64,000 nucleotides of DNA from Streptomyces sp. MMG1533 (GTDB taxonomy: Bacteria; Actinomycetota; Actinomycetes; Streptomycetales; Streptomycetaceae): the NCBI RefSeq assembly GCF_001279775.1, contig NZ_LGDG01000001.1, forward strand, positions 1 to 64,000. The letters run 5' to 3'. Positions 34,075 to 42,439 of this stretch are shown here, piece after piece. Under the pieces are notes generated by a model, which did not search any database, was not told the origin of the DNA, and worked only from the letters and a program-made list of their open reading frames with translations. Both the position numbers and the translations under genes were made by a program. Every line of letters starts with the position of its first letter. Position 1 is the first letter of the stretch.

Positions 34075-36687
34075 TCAGCCGAGTGCGCGACCCCGGCGGT
34101 ACGCCACCCGGCCCGCGGCGAGCAGCGTGGCCGCGAGCGCGGCGACCCAGAGCACGGTGACGCCGGTGGAGGCGAGGCTGCCGCCCGTGGTCGAGGCGCC
34201 CGCCGTGCCGGTGCCGCCGGTCGTGGAGCCGGAGGTGCCGCCGCCGGTGGTGCCGGTGCCGCCGCCCGTCGTGCCCGAGGAGCCGCCCGTGCCGCCCGTG
34301 TCACCGGTGCCCGGGCCGGTGGCCACCGGGTCCTGGCCGACGAAGGCGACCGGCACCTTCACGTCCTGGGAACGGTCGCCGGAGAGGGTGTGGTCGGCGC
34401 GGGTGGCGAGCACGCAGGTGACCTTGAAGCAGTCGGTGAACTCGTCCTTGGCGTCCACGCTCAGCTCGACTTCGAAGGAGCCGCCCTCGCCGTAGGGGAT
34501 CGCCAACTCCTCACCGTAGTCCGGCGGGTTGGTGGAGATCCACGCCGAGGAGTGGGACGCGCCGGACATGTCGACGCCGCCGATGCACGGCGTGGGCAGT
34601 TCGCCCTCGCCGTTGTCGACGCACAGGGCGACGTAGATGCCCTTCTCCTCGTCGTAGCCGGAGCCGGTGATCTTCAGGGTCTGGTTCTCGGTGGCGAGGT
34701 TGTTGACCGGGGTGACGGTGAGCTGCTGGCCCGCCGGGCCGGTGACCGTCCTGGTGCCGGACGGCGCGGTGTCCTCACCGCCGTCCTCGCCGCCACCGGT
34801 GTTGCCGCCGCCGGCCTCGGTGACCGTGAGCGTGAGGGGCGAAGTGCGGGTCGTGCCAGCGGAGTTGGTGAACTCGGCGCGGTACCGGTAACCGTCCTGC
34901 GCCGTTTTCGCGGTGAAGGAGTACGCGTTCTTCGTGGCGCCCTCGACCGCGGCCCAGGTCTGGCCGCCGTCGGGGCTGACCTGCCAGCGCACGGTCGGCT
35001 CCGGGGTGCCCTCGGCGGCGGCGACGAACGTCACCTCGTCCCCCGGGGCGACGGACTGGCCGGTGGGGGACTGGGTGACCTCGGGGGAGACGCGGCGGTC
35101 GAGCTTGACCACCTCGCTCTCCTGCTGGTTGGTGAGGTAGACGGAGGCGGCGTCCGGGGCGACGGCGACGCCCGCGTAGGCGCCGGCGCGGCTGCCCGGC
35201 AGCGCTACCGGCTCGGCCGCCTGCTCGAAGCCGGAGCTGTCGAAGACCTGCAGGGAGCCGACGTTGTCCGCGCCGTTGTCGGCGTTGCCGTAGTCCTCGC
35301 GGAGCACGAAGGCCTCGCCGGTGGTCTTGTCGAAGCCGGCCGCCGTGGGCCTGTCGTTGCCGTTGCCCTTCAGGGTGGTCAGCAGCTTGGCGTCCTTGCC
35401 GAAGACGAGTACGTCGTCCCCGCTGCCGACCCAGACGTTGCCCGTCGACGGGTCCGGCTCGACGAAGAACACGGACGCGGCCGGGAGTTCGGCCGTGGCC
35501 GTGACCGTGAAGGAGCCGGTGTCGACGCGGCGCAGCTGTCCTCCCGTGCCCCCGGCGGACCAGGCGGCGCCGTGGGCGGTGTCGACTCCGAGCAGGGAGG
35601 CGCCGTCGAGGGTCAGGGTGCGCCTGACGGCGCCGGTGGCCGTCTCGATCTCGGAGAGGACGGGGCCCTGGGCCACCAGGACGGCGGAGGCGTCGGTGCC
35701 CGCACCGATCCCGGTGATCTCGGTACCCGCGAGCCAGACGCCCTTCGCGGTCGTGTCGCCGTCCTTGGCGGTGCCCACGCCGCGCAGCGGGTAGTGGAAC
35801 ACGACCCCGTCGCCGGTGAGGGGCGCGGCGATCCGGCGGACCACCCGGGCGGCCGGGGCGCCGGTGGAGCCGGGGGCCTGGGCGATGTGGCTGAGGACCT
35901 TGCCGTCCCTCGGGTCGAGGACGTACAGGCCCTGCTCGGCCACGTCCGCGGTGTCGACGATGTTGTCCGAACCGACGTACAGTTTCCCGGAGTCGGGGTG
36001 CAGCAGGAGGTCCAGGGGGCGGCCCGCGGTGGTGAACTCGGCCGACTTCACATAGCTGACCGTGCCCGCCGGTACGTCCACTCCGTCCCCGTCGCCGTCA
36101 CCGGGGTCCTGGCCCTGGAAGGTGAGGGGGATGCGGACGTCCTGGGAGCGGTCGCCGGTGCCGTTGTGGTCGACGCGGGTGATGACCGAGCAGGCGACCT
36201 GGAGGCAGTCGAGGCCGCCGTCCTCGGCCTTGACCTCCAGCCGGACGTCGAAGGTGCCGCCCTCGCCCCACGGGATGGCGACCGTGCCGGCGCCTTCGTC
36301 CGGGGCGCCCACGGGGATGATCCATTTCGAGGCGCCGCTGTCGCCCTCCTGGTCGGCGCCGCCGAGGCAGGGGCTGGGGATGCGGTTGTCGCCGTTGTCC
36401 TTGCAGACGGCGACGTAGACGCCCTTGGTGTCGTCGTAGCCCTCGCCGGTGACACGGAGGGTCTCGCCTGCCGGGTTCAGGTCGGCCGAGGCGGACACCG
36501 TGAGCTTCTGGCCGTCCTTGCCGAGCGCCGTCTTCGGGGTGTCGGCGGCCTGCGCGGCAGAGCCGACGGTGACGGCCGTCGCCGCGGCCGTCACCAGGGC
36601 GGCGGCGCCGAGGAGCGCCGCCGGGCGCCGGAACCGGGGGAGCGCCGCCCGGACCGGCCTGCTCCGGGCCGTCGTGTCGTCTGTCAT
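34075..36687 (-). CDS. LAxTG-anchored surface protein: two neocarzinostatin-like domains, beta-propeller and Ig domain
   Basis: Wall protein of 870 residues. A signal peptide (1-47) is followed by a neocarzinostatin-like Ig-fold domain (~60-185) with paired Cys (YVAVCKDNG, PCLGG and LDCLQVACSVITR). Then come a YVTN/NHL-type propeller (~195-500), an Ig-like domain (~505-600, EVTFVAAAEGTPEPTVRW) and a second neocarzinostatin-like domain (~620-760). A Gly/Thr/Ser linker leads to the sortase signal LASTG (~838-842), a membrane helix and a basic tail. ATG at 36685-36687. It follows the smaller single-domain gene, separated by a hairpin, so iron control from the box at 37348 may reach it only in part. 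The ligand is unknown. Confidence 0.85.
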   Translation of the reverse strand: MTDDTTARSRPVRAALPRFRRPAALLGAAALVTAAATAVTVGSAAQAADTPKTALGKDGQKLTVSASADLNPAGETLRVTGEGYDDTKGVYVAVCKDNGDNRIPSPCLGGADQEGDSGASKWIIPVGAPDEGAGTVAIPWGEGGTFDVRLEVKAEDGGLDCLQVACSVITRVDHNGTGDRSQDVRIPLTFQGQDPGDGDGDGVDVPAGTVSYVKSAEFTTAGRPLDLLLHPDSGKLYVGSDNIVDTADVAEQGLYVLDPRDGKVLSHIAQAPGSTGAPAARVVRRIAAPLTGDGVVFHYPLRGVGTAKDGDTTAKGVWLAGTEITGIGAGTDASAVLVAQGPVLSEIETATGAVRRTLTLDGASLLGVDTAHGAAWSAGGTGGQLRRVDTGSFTVTATAELPAASVFFVEPDPSTGNVWVGSGDDVLVFGKDAKLLTTLKGNGNDRPTAAGFDKTTGEAFVLREDYGNADNGADNVGSLQVFDSSGFEQAAEPVALPGSRAGAYAGVAVAPDAASVYLTNQQESEVVKLDRRVSPEVTQSPTGQSVAPGDEVTFVAAAEGTPEPTVRWQVSPDGGQTWAAVEGATKNAYSFTAKTAQDGYRYRAEFTNSAGTTRTSPLTLTVTEAGGGNTGGGEDGGEDTAPSGTRTVTGPAGQQLTVTPVNNLATENQTLKITGSGYDEEKGIYVALCVDNGEGELPTPCIGGVDMSGASHSSAWISTNPPDYGEELAIPYGEGGSFEVELSVDAKDEFTDCFKVTCVLATRADHTLSGDRSQDVKVPVAFVGQDPVATGPGTGDTGGTGGSSGTTGGGTGTTGGGTSGSTTGGTGTAGASTTGGSLASTGVTVLWVAALAATLLAAGRVAYRRGRALG

Positions 36688-36737
36688 GAAGGGTTCCTCA
36701 CTTGTCGGGTGCGCCCGGCACTCCGGTCGCGCGAGAG

Positions 36738-36763
36738 CCGGGCCCCGCGTGCGAGGGGCCCGG
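36738..36763 (-). terminator. Hairpin between the two neocarzinostatin-like genes
   Basis: CCGGGCCCC (36738-36746) pairs with GGGGCCCGG (36755-36763), loop of eight, 13 bp past the stop of the upstream gene. It could stop or attenuate transcription into the long surface-protein gene. Confidence 0.7.
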
Positions 36764-36775
36764 TCCGACGGGCGC

Positions 36776-37303
36776 CTACTGGAAGCTGATCGGGACGTGG
36801 ACGTCGTACTTGCGGTCGTCGGTGTCGAAGTGGTCGGCACGCGTGACGACGGCGCAGGTGACGTCGTCGCCGCAGACCTGGCCGTTGTCGAGCGTGGCCT
36901 TCACGTAGATCTGCACGCTGAAGGTGCCGCCGGAGCCGAACTTGGAGCTGTTGGCGAACAGGCCGCCGAAGGTGTTGTTCACCCAGTGCGAGGCACCGAT
37001 CGAGCCGTCCTCGTCCTGGCCGCCCAGACACGGGGTGGGCTTGTTCGCGCCCTGCGCGCCGTCGACCGCGCACAGGCCGACGTAGATGCCCTGGCCGGTG
37101 TTGAAGCCGGAGCCGGTGACCGTGATGACCTGGCCCGTGGAGGCGGCCGTGTCCGGGGCGGTCACCGACAGGCTGTAGGTGGTGCTTCCGTCGACGATCG
37201 TGCGCGTCGAGGTGGCCGCGGAGGCGGAGGTCGCCAGGCCCAGGGTGAGGGCGGCGGAGGCGGCGACGGCGAGGGCGGTACGGGCGGAAGGAACGGCTCT
37301 CAT
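36776..37303 (-). CDS. Secreted single neocarzinostatin-like domain protein
   Basis: Exported protein of 175 residues: a Sec signal peptide (cleavage after SASA near residue 29), then one Ig-fold domain of the neocarzinostatin type. Its pattern is VITVTGSGFNTGQGIYVGLC, then PCLGG, GGTFSVQIYV, and a paired-Cys CGDDVTCAVVTRADH before the last strand VHVPISF. The two Cys pairs match the two disulfides of chromoprotein apoproteins. There is no sorting signal, so it is released. ATG at 37303 fits AGGTGA upstream; GTG at 37312 is too close to that site. An iron box sits 45 bp upstream, so expression should rise in low iron. Confidence 0.85.
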   Translation of the reverse strand: MRAVPSARTALAVAASAALTLGLATSASAATSTRTIVDGSTTYSLSVTAPDTAASTGQVITVTGSGFNTGQGIYVGLCAVDGAQGANKPTPCLGGQDEDGSIGASHWVNNTFGGLFANSSKFGSGGTFSVQIYVKATLDNGQVCGDDVTCAVVTRADHFDTDDRKYDVHVPISFQ

Positions 37304-37347
37304 GGTGAGCACTTCACCTTTCTCGGTGCGTCAGAACCCCATGGGGG

Positions 37348-37366
37348 TTAGGTAAGGCAAACCTAA
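37348..37366 (-). promoter_or_regulatory. Iron box (DmdR/DtxR/IdeR operator)
   Basis: TTAGGTAAGGCAAACCTAA matches 17 of 19 positions of the DtxR-family consensus TTAGGTTAGGCTAACCTAA. It is 45 bp upstream of the small neocarzinostatin-like gene. Confidence 0.88.
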
Positions 37367-37442
37367 ATACGACTTTCCGAGGCTTGTCAACAGATGGCAA
37401 AGAGTTCTCAACTTCCGCCTGTATCAGGGGAATTGGGCACGC

Positions 37443-37472
37443 CGAGGAACGGACCGTGCGGCCCGCTCCTCG
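37443..37472 (-). terminator. Possible terminator of the HtaA-domain gene
   Basis: CGAGGA (37443-37448) pairs with TCCTCG (37467-37472), with further GC pairing inside, about 30 bp past the stop. Confidence 0.45.
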
Positions 37473-37502
37473 ATACGGATTCACTCCTGCCGACACGCCG
37501 GA

Positions 37503-38477
37503 TCAGTCCGAAGCCAGGACCTCGAACCGTGCGACAGCCCTGCGCTCCCCGGAGACGCTGTAGAGCTCGACGGCGTGCGCGCCCTCGGTGGCCGTCGCGT
37601 ACACCGGGAAGGCCTGGGAGATGCGGCCCTCCTCGTCGGCGACCGCCTGGTAGCGGGTGTCCTCGTCGATCGCGACGAGCACCACCTCGCCGGGCTCGAA
37701 GCCCGCGCCGGTCACTTCCTGTTCGCCTCCCGCGGTCACGCCGGCGTGGGTCGGTGCCGCCGAGGGCTCGCCCTGCTGCCGTTGTTTCTCCGGCGCGGTG
37801 GCGCTCACGGACGGCCGGGGTTGGGGCTGGGGTTGGGGTTGGGGTGTCCCGTCCGGCTGGGCCGGCACCTCGGGGACCTCGCCGGCCCCGGTTCCCACGG
37901 TCACGTCGAGGAGGCCGAGGCCGTCCCCCGCCGCGAACCGCTGCCCGCTCCACTCGGACAGCAGGCGCGCGCCCTCCTCGGTGAGGGAGGCCCGCAACCC
38001 GGTCCATGTCACCCCGCCGGTGCGTACGGCAGGAGCGGCATCGCCCACCGCCATGTCGGCCAGGGCCAGTTCACGGGCGGCGCCGCCCTCGACGGCCGTA
38101 CGCGCGTACAGAGTGCCCGCGGCGCCCTCCAGCTCCAGTCGCAGTCCGCCGAGTGCGAGGGGCTGCGCCGCCTCGGTCGGCCGCGCGAGTCGGGCCGTAC
38201 CCGCCAACTCGACCGCCGCGTCCCCGGTCTCGGGGTTGGCGCCCCCGCCGGTGGCCGGGAACCACGCGCGCTCCGCGGACCCCCGTACGGCGGGTTCGAC
38301 GACGTCGAACGACACGCCCCGGTCGGCGAGTTCCGCGTCGGCCGTGGCCCAGCTCGCGAAGCCGCCGGACACCTCCCGGGGGAACGCCTGACCGTCCTGG
38401 GCGGCCGCCAGGCCCGGGCACAGCAGCGCGAGCAGGGCGCCGCCCGCCAGAGTGGCGGCGCCGGGTCTCTTCACCAT
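37503..38477 (-). CDS. Secreted HtaA-domain (heme-binding family) protein, degenerate
   Basis: Exported protein of 324 residues. After a signal peptide (cleavage near AAAQ, residue ~27) comes an HtaA domain (~35-200), recognised from WFPATGGGANPETGDAAV, LGGLRLELEGAAGTLYA, GVTWTGLRASLTEEG and FAAGDGLGLLDVTVG. The Tyr and His that bind heme in corynebacterial HtaA repeats seem absent: SFRxY is GFASW here, and the GH of the central strand is missing. A PQPQPQPRP linker leads to a small Ig-like domain (TGAGFEPGEVVLVAIDED). There is no sorting signal. ATG at 38477 follows AGAGGGAG. It is downstream of the LATTG gene and probably in its operon. Confidence 0.75.
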   Translation of the reverse strand: MVKRPGAATLAGGALLALLCPGLAAAQDGQAFPREVSGGFASWATADAELADRGVSFDVVEPAVRGSAERAWFPATGGGANPETGDAAVELAGTARLARPTEAAQPLALGGLRLELEGAAGTLYARTAVEGGAARELALADMAVGDAAPAVRTGGVTWTGLRASLTEEGARLLSEWSGQRFAAGDGLGLLDVTVGTGAGEVPEVPAQPDGTPQPQPQPQPRPSVSATAPEKQRQQGEPSAAPTHAGVTAGGEQEVTGAGFEPGEVVLVAIDEDTRYQAVADEEGRISQAFPVYATATEGAHAVELYSVSGERRAVARFEVLASD

Positions 38478-38540
38478 CTTCAATTCTCCCTCTGGGATAT
38501 GGGGTTGAGTCGCCGTCGGCGGGCGTCTCGGTGCCCGCCG

Positions 38541-39317
38541 TCAGCCGGTGCCCGCGCCGCCCGCCCGCCCGGTGCGGCGACGGCGCGCCCAGAACCGGGT
38601 GCCGGTGCCGGCCGCGACCAGCCCGGCCGCCGTGAGTCCGACCGTCAGGGCGGCGGAGCCGGTAGTGGCGAGCGGCCCGCTCGACGTCGCGCTGCCGGTG
38701 TCGCCGCCGGTCGTGCTCGCGCCGGCCGTGACGCTGGGCGTCGCCGAGGCGTCGTCGTCGCTCGACGCGCTCCCGCCGCCGCCGGTGAACGTCACCGGGA
38801 TGCGGGCCGTCTGGGTCTGGTCGCCGCCGCGCGTGTGGTCGTTGCGGGTGATCACCGCGCAGGTCACGCCGGATGCGGTGCAGTCGGTGTTCGCGTCCTT
38901 CGCGCGCACCTTGAGCTGCACGCTGAACGTGCCCTTGTGTCCGCTGCCTCCGTACGGCTCGGCCAGACCCTCGCCGTACGACGGCGGGTTGGAGGAGATC
39001 CATGCGGACGCCCCCGACTCGCCGGACATGTCGACGCCGCCGACGCACGGCGTGGGCGTCCTGCCCGCGCCGTTGTCCACGCAGAAGGCGACGTAGACGC
39101 CCTTCTCGGTGTTGTAGCCGGTGCCGGAGACCGTCACCGTCTCGCCCGCCGGGTCGAGCCCGGAGGCCTTGGAGACGGTGAGTTTCTGTCCCTCGGGTCC
39201 CGTCGCCGACGTGCCCGCGGCCCACGCGGGCGAACCCGTCGGAAGCGTCAGAGCGATCGCCGTGAGTGCGGCTGCTCCCGCAACTCGCCTGCTGTGCAGG
39301 CCACTTGACCCATTCAC
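38541..39317 (-). CDS. LAxTG-anchored neocarzinostatin-like domain protein
   Basis: Wall-anchored protein of 258 residues: signal peptide (1-34), one neocarzinostatin-like Ig-fold domain (~42-165), a Ser/Thr/Asp-rich linker, then the sortase E-type signal LATTG (~216-220), a membrane helix and a RRRR tail. The domain shows VTVSGTGYNTEKGVYVAFC, PCVGGVDMSG, SAWISSNPPSYGEGL and DCTASGVTCAVITRNDH. It is very close to the second domain of the 870-residue protein. GTG at 39315-39317 starts 24 bp from an iron box shared with hmuT. Surface exposure, iron control and the hmuT neighbour point to heme or metal capture; this is inference. Confidence 0.85.
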   Translation of the reverse strand: MNGSSGLHSRRVAGAAALTAIALTLPTGSPAWAAGTSATGPEGQKLTVSKASGLDPAGETVTVSGTGYNTEKGVYVAFCVDNGAGRTPTPCVGGVDMSGESGASAWISSNPPSYGEGLAEPYGGSGHKGTFSVQLKVRAKDANTDCTASGVTCAVITRNDHTRGGDQTQTARIPVTFTGGGGSASSDDDASATPSVTAGASTTGGDTGSATSSGPLATTGSAALTVGLTAAGLVAAGTGTRFWARRRRTGRAGGAGTG

Positions 39318-39340
39318 GTGCCACCCCCAGCAAGAGTTAT

Positions 39341-39359
39341 TAAGGTAAGCCTAACCTAA
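39341..39359. promoter_or_regulatory. Iron box in the divergent promoter of hmuT and the LATTG protein
   Basis: TAAGGTAAGCCTAACCTAA agrees with the DtxR/IdeR consensus at 17 of 19 positions. It sits 24 bp from the minus-strand start and 48 bp from hmuT, so one site can control both. Confidence 0.9.
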
Positions 39360-39406
39360 GCTGTCGATCAACTGCATGGGACCCAGGAGACTCGAAAGGC
39401 CGAGCG

Positions 39407-40486
39407 ATGCGTATGTCCGGTAGATCCCCACAACCCCTGCGGCGACGGGCCTTCGCCCCCGTCGTCCTGGCTCTCGCGCTGCTGACGGCCGCCTGCGGCG
39501 GCGGTGCGTCCGGTACATCCGGCACGGCCTCATCGGGGGCGGAATCGGGGGCGGACGCGTCCCCGGCGTCCGCGAGCGAGCGTGCCGCGGCGGCCGGGAA
39601 GCAGCTCGCGAAGAACACTCTCGTGCCCCTCGAAGGCAAGGCGCCCGCCCCGGAGTTGCCGGTGACCGTCGACTCCTCCGACGGGCGCAGGGTGACCGTG
39701 AAGGACGCCTCGCGCATCCTGCCGCTCAACGGCGGTGTGGCCGAGATCGTGTTCACGCTGGGGCTCGGCGACCGGGTCGTCGGCCGTGACATCACCGCCA
39801 CCTTCGCGGAGGCGAAGAAGCTTCCGCAGGTCACCAAGGCGCACGACGTGAGCGCGGAGAGCGTGCTGTCCCTGAGGCCCACGGTGGTGCTCGCCGACAC
39901 CGACACCGGGCCGCAGGAGGCCATCGACCAGATCCGCGACGCCGGGGTCCCCGTCGTCGTCCTCGACCCGGCCACCGAACTGGCCGACGTCTCCACCCGC
40001 ACCACCCGGGTCGCCGAGGCCCTCGGTGTGCCGGCCGCGGGCACGGCCCTCAACGCCCGCATCGACAAGGACCTCGCGGCGGCGAAGGTGGCCGTGCCCG
40101 AGGGCAGCCGGCCCGAGGTTGCCTTCCTGTACATGCGCGGCAGCGCGGCCGTCTACCTCATGGGTGGCAAGGGGTCCGGCGCGGACTCGCTGATCGAGGC
40201 GGCCGGCGCCGTGGACGCGGGCGTCCAGGCGGGCCTGGACAAGCCGTTCACGCCCCTCACCAGCGAGGCCCTGGTCTCCGCCCAGCCCGATGTGATCCTG
40301 ATGATGGACAAGGGGCTCGAGTCGGTCGGGGGCGTCGACGGCCTGGTCGACATCCCGGGCATCCGCGAGACACCGGCCGGCGCGGACCGGCGGATCGTCA
40401 CCCTGGAGGACGGGGTCCTGCTGAGCTTCGGGCCACGGACGCCGCTGGTGATCGACATCCTCGTGGACCGGATCCACGGGAAGTGA
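39407..40486 (+). CDS. hmuT: Heme-binding ABC lipoprotein (HmuT family)
   Basis: Substrate-binding lipoprotein of 359 residues of the HmuT/BtuF class. The lipobox LLTAAC puts the lipidated Cys at C30. The fold signature ILPLNGGVAEIVFTLGLGDRVVGRD is typical of hemin binders. H146 (KAHDVS) and Y242-x-R244 (FLYMRG) align well with the heme ligands His and Tyr and the Tyr-supporting Arg known from corynebacterial HmuT, so heme binding is likely. An iron box lies 48 bp upstream. Oddly, no hmuU permease or hmuV ATPase follows: the next gene is a carboxylesterase 180 bp on. It must use a transporter encoded elsewhere. Confidence 0.9.
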   Translation: MRMSGRSPQPLRRRAFAPVVLALALLTAACGGGASGTSGTASSGAESGADASPASASERAAAAGKQLAKNTLVPLEGKAPAPELPVTVDSSDGRRVTVKDASRILPLNGGVAEIVFTLGLGDRVVGRDITATFAEAKKLPQVTKAHDVSAESVLSLRPTVVLADTDTGPQEAIDQIRDAGVPVVVLDPATELADVSTRTTRVAEALGVPAAGTALNARIDKDLAAAKVAVPEGSRPEVAFLYMRGSAAVYLMGGKGSGADSLIEAAGAVDAGVQAGLDKPFTPLTSEALVSAQPDVILMMDKGLESVGGVDGLVDIPGIRETPAGADRRIVTLEDGVLLSFGPRTPLVIDILVDRIHGK

Positions 40487-40668
40487 CGCAGCCGAGGCGT
40501 ACGAACGCGCAAGCAATGTTTCACCGGGGGAAGCTGTGAGTCGCAGCCGGGCCCATTGTTGCCCCGCAGGCACGGGCACAGCATGAGGCGACCCATCCGC
40601 AGGAGGGTCGGGCACGGCGTCGTGTGCGCCCGCAGTCCGGCCCAACTCTCCGATCGGGAGACCCAGTT

Positions 40669-42366
40669 GTGAGCTTGCGAGACGTCCACCCCCCACATCC
40701 GGCCGCCCCGGGACTCGGCCGCCGGGACTTCCTCGGCCGCACCGCCGGTGTCACGGCCGGCGCGGCACTGCTCGGCGCGGTGGAGACCGGCCGGGCGGCG
40801 GCAGCCGTGCCGGCGAGAGCCACCGGGGTGCCGGTACGCACCCGGTCCGGCCTGGTGACCGGTGTCCCCGCGGCCCTGGACGGCGTGACCGTCTACAAGG
40901 GCATCCCCTACGCCGCCTCGACCGCCGGGGAGAACCGCTGGCGTGCGCCGCAGCCGCCCCCGTCCTGGACGGGCGTCCGCAAGGCGGACACCTGGGGCGC
41001 CGCCTGTCCCCAGCCCGTCACCGGCATCGACGCCGACAAGGTGCCGCCGCTGAGCGAGGACTGCCTGAACCTCAACATCTGGACGGGGGCAGCCGGTTCG
41101 CAGGAACGCCGTCCCGTCTTCCTCTGGATCTACGGCGGCCGCAACTCCGCCATGTGGGCCTCGCAGCCGGTCTACGACGGCGCGAACCTCGCCGCCAAGG
41201 GCGCGGTCGTCGTCACCTACAACCACCGCGTCGGCGCGTTCGGCAACCTCGCCCACCCCGAGTTGAGCGCGGAGTCCGGACACGGCGGCTCAGGCAACTG
41301 GGGTGTGCTGGACACCGTGGCGGCGCTGCACTGGATCCGGCGCAACATCGCCGCGTTCGGCGGCGACCCGGACCGGGTCACCATCGGCGGCTGGTCGCAC
41401 GGCTCGTCGTTCGTCAACATCCTGATGATCTCCCGGCTCGCCCGGGGCCTGTACCACCGGGCACTGCTCGCGGCCGGCGTGCAGTACACCAAGGACCCCG
41501 CCCTCGGCCATGTGGCGGGCGGCTACGACCCGTTGGCCGCCGCCGAGGCCAACGGCACCGCGTTCGCCGACTACCTGGGCGCCTCCTCCCTGGCCGGCCT
41601 GCGCGCGCTGACCGCGGACGAGATCGTGTCCAAGGTGTACGCGCCCGACGCCCCCGCCACCGGCACCGACTTCGGCAACGTCCTGGACGGATACGTCCTG
41701 CCGACGACGTACACGGACGCGATGGTCTCCCGTACGGAGGCCGACGTGCCGGTTCTCACCGGCAACAACAAGGACGAGAACGGGGCCTCGCCGACCCTGC
41801 GGATGACGGTGGCGGACTACCGGGCCTACGCGGCCTCGGAGTTCGGTGACAAGGCGGACGAGTTCCTCGCCCTCTATCCCGCGGCCACCGACGGCGAGGC
41901 GGCCGAGCAGTACAACAACTACGCGCGCGACGAGGAACGCGTCTCCACCTTCCTGTGGGGCACGCAGTTCAGGAACACCGCCGGCAATCGCAGCCCCGTC
42001 TACAACTACTGGTGGACGCACGCTCCTCCCGGTGGGGACCCCACCAACCCGATCGAGCCCGCGACCGGTGCCGGTGCCTACCACGGGGCCGAGAAGTACT
42101 ACCTCTTCGGCAACCTGTACGGCACCGACCGGCCCTGGACCGACGAGGACCACGCGATCGCCGACACCACGTCCTCGTACGTGGCGAACTTCGTCGCGAC
42201 CGGCAACCCCAACGGCCGTGCCCTCCCCGTCTGGCCGGCCCTGCGCACGGCGAAGCCGCTGTCGATGGAGCTCGGCGACCGCTTCGCGCCCCTCACGGCG
42301 GCGGACAGCGACGCCAAGTACGCCTTCCTGAAGGACTACCTGGAGTCCCGGACGACGGCGTACTGA
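40669..42366 (+). CDS. Tat-exported type-B carboxylesterase
   Basis: Secreted alpha/beta hydrolase of 565 residues in the carboxylesterase/lipase family. A twin-arginine signal (GRRDFLGRTAGVTAG) covers about the first 45 residues. Family landmarks are YKGIPYA, SEDCLNLNIWTG, the oxyanion region WIYGGRNS, and the nucleophile Ser in GGWSHGSS, where most members have GESAG. The catalytic His lies in AGAYHGAEKYYLFG. GTG at 40669 follows CGGGAG; a longer frame from 40624 lacks a ribosome site. A 17-bp perfect terminator follows, so it is monocistronic and separate from the peptidase operon. The ~180 bp in front shows no clear regulatory motif. Confidence 0.88.
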   Translation: MSLRDVHPPHPAAPGLGRRDFLGRTAGVTAGAALLGAVETGRAAAAVPARATGVPVRTRSGLVTGVPAALDGVTVYKGIPYAASTAGENRWRAPQPPPSWTGVRKADTWGAACPQPVTGIDADKVPPLSEDCLNLNIWTGAAGSQERRPVFLWIYGGRNSAMWASQPVYDGANLAAKGAVVVTYNHRVGAFGNLAHPELSAESGHGGSGNWGVLDTVAALHWIRRNIAAFGGDPDRVTIGGWSHGSSFVNILMISRLARGLYHRALLAAGVQYTKDPALGHVAGGYDPLAAAEANGTAFADYLGASSLAGLRALTADEIVSKVYAPDAPATGTDFGNVLDGYVLPTTYTDAMVSRTEADVPVLTGNNKDENGASPTLRMTVADYRAYAASEFGDKADEFLALYPAATDGEAAEQYNNYARDEERVSTFLWGTQFRNTAGNRSPVYNYWWTHAPPGGDPTNPIEPATGAGAYHGAEKYYLFGNLYGTDRPWTDEDHAIADTTSSYVANFVATGNPNGRALPVWPALRTAKPLSMELGDRFAPLTAADSDAKYAFLKDYLESRTTAY

Positions 42367-42373
42367 TCCCCGT

Positions 42374-42421
42374 CCGGAGGGGGAACCGGCAGGGTGGCTT
42401 CCTGGCCGGTTCCCCCTCCGG
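42374..42421 (+). terminator. Strong terminator after the carboxylesterase gene
   Basis: A 17-bp perfect stem (42374-42390 with 42405-42421, CCGGAGGGGGAACCGGC and its complement) encloses a loop of 14 that can pair a little further. It lies 7 bp past the stop. Confidence 0.9.
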
Positions 42422-42439
42422 CGCGTAACGTGACGGAGC

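Noticed and set aside
40487..40668. Riboswitch or small RNA between hmuT and the carboxylesterase
   Set aside because: I looked for conserved cobalamin, TPP or similar boxes and for long stems and found none. It is likely promoter sequence only.
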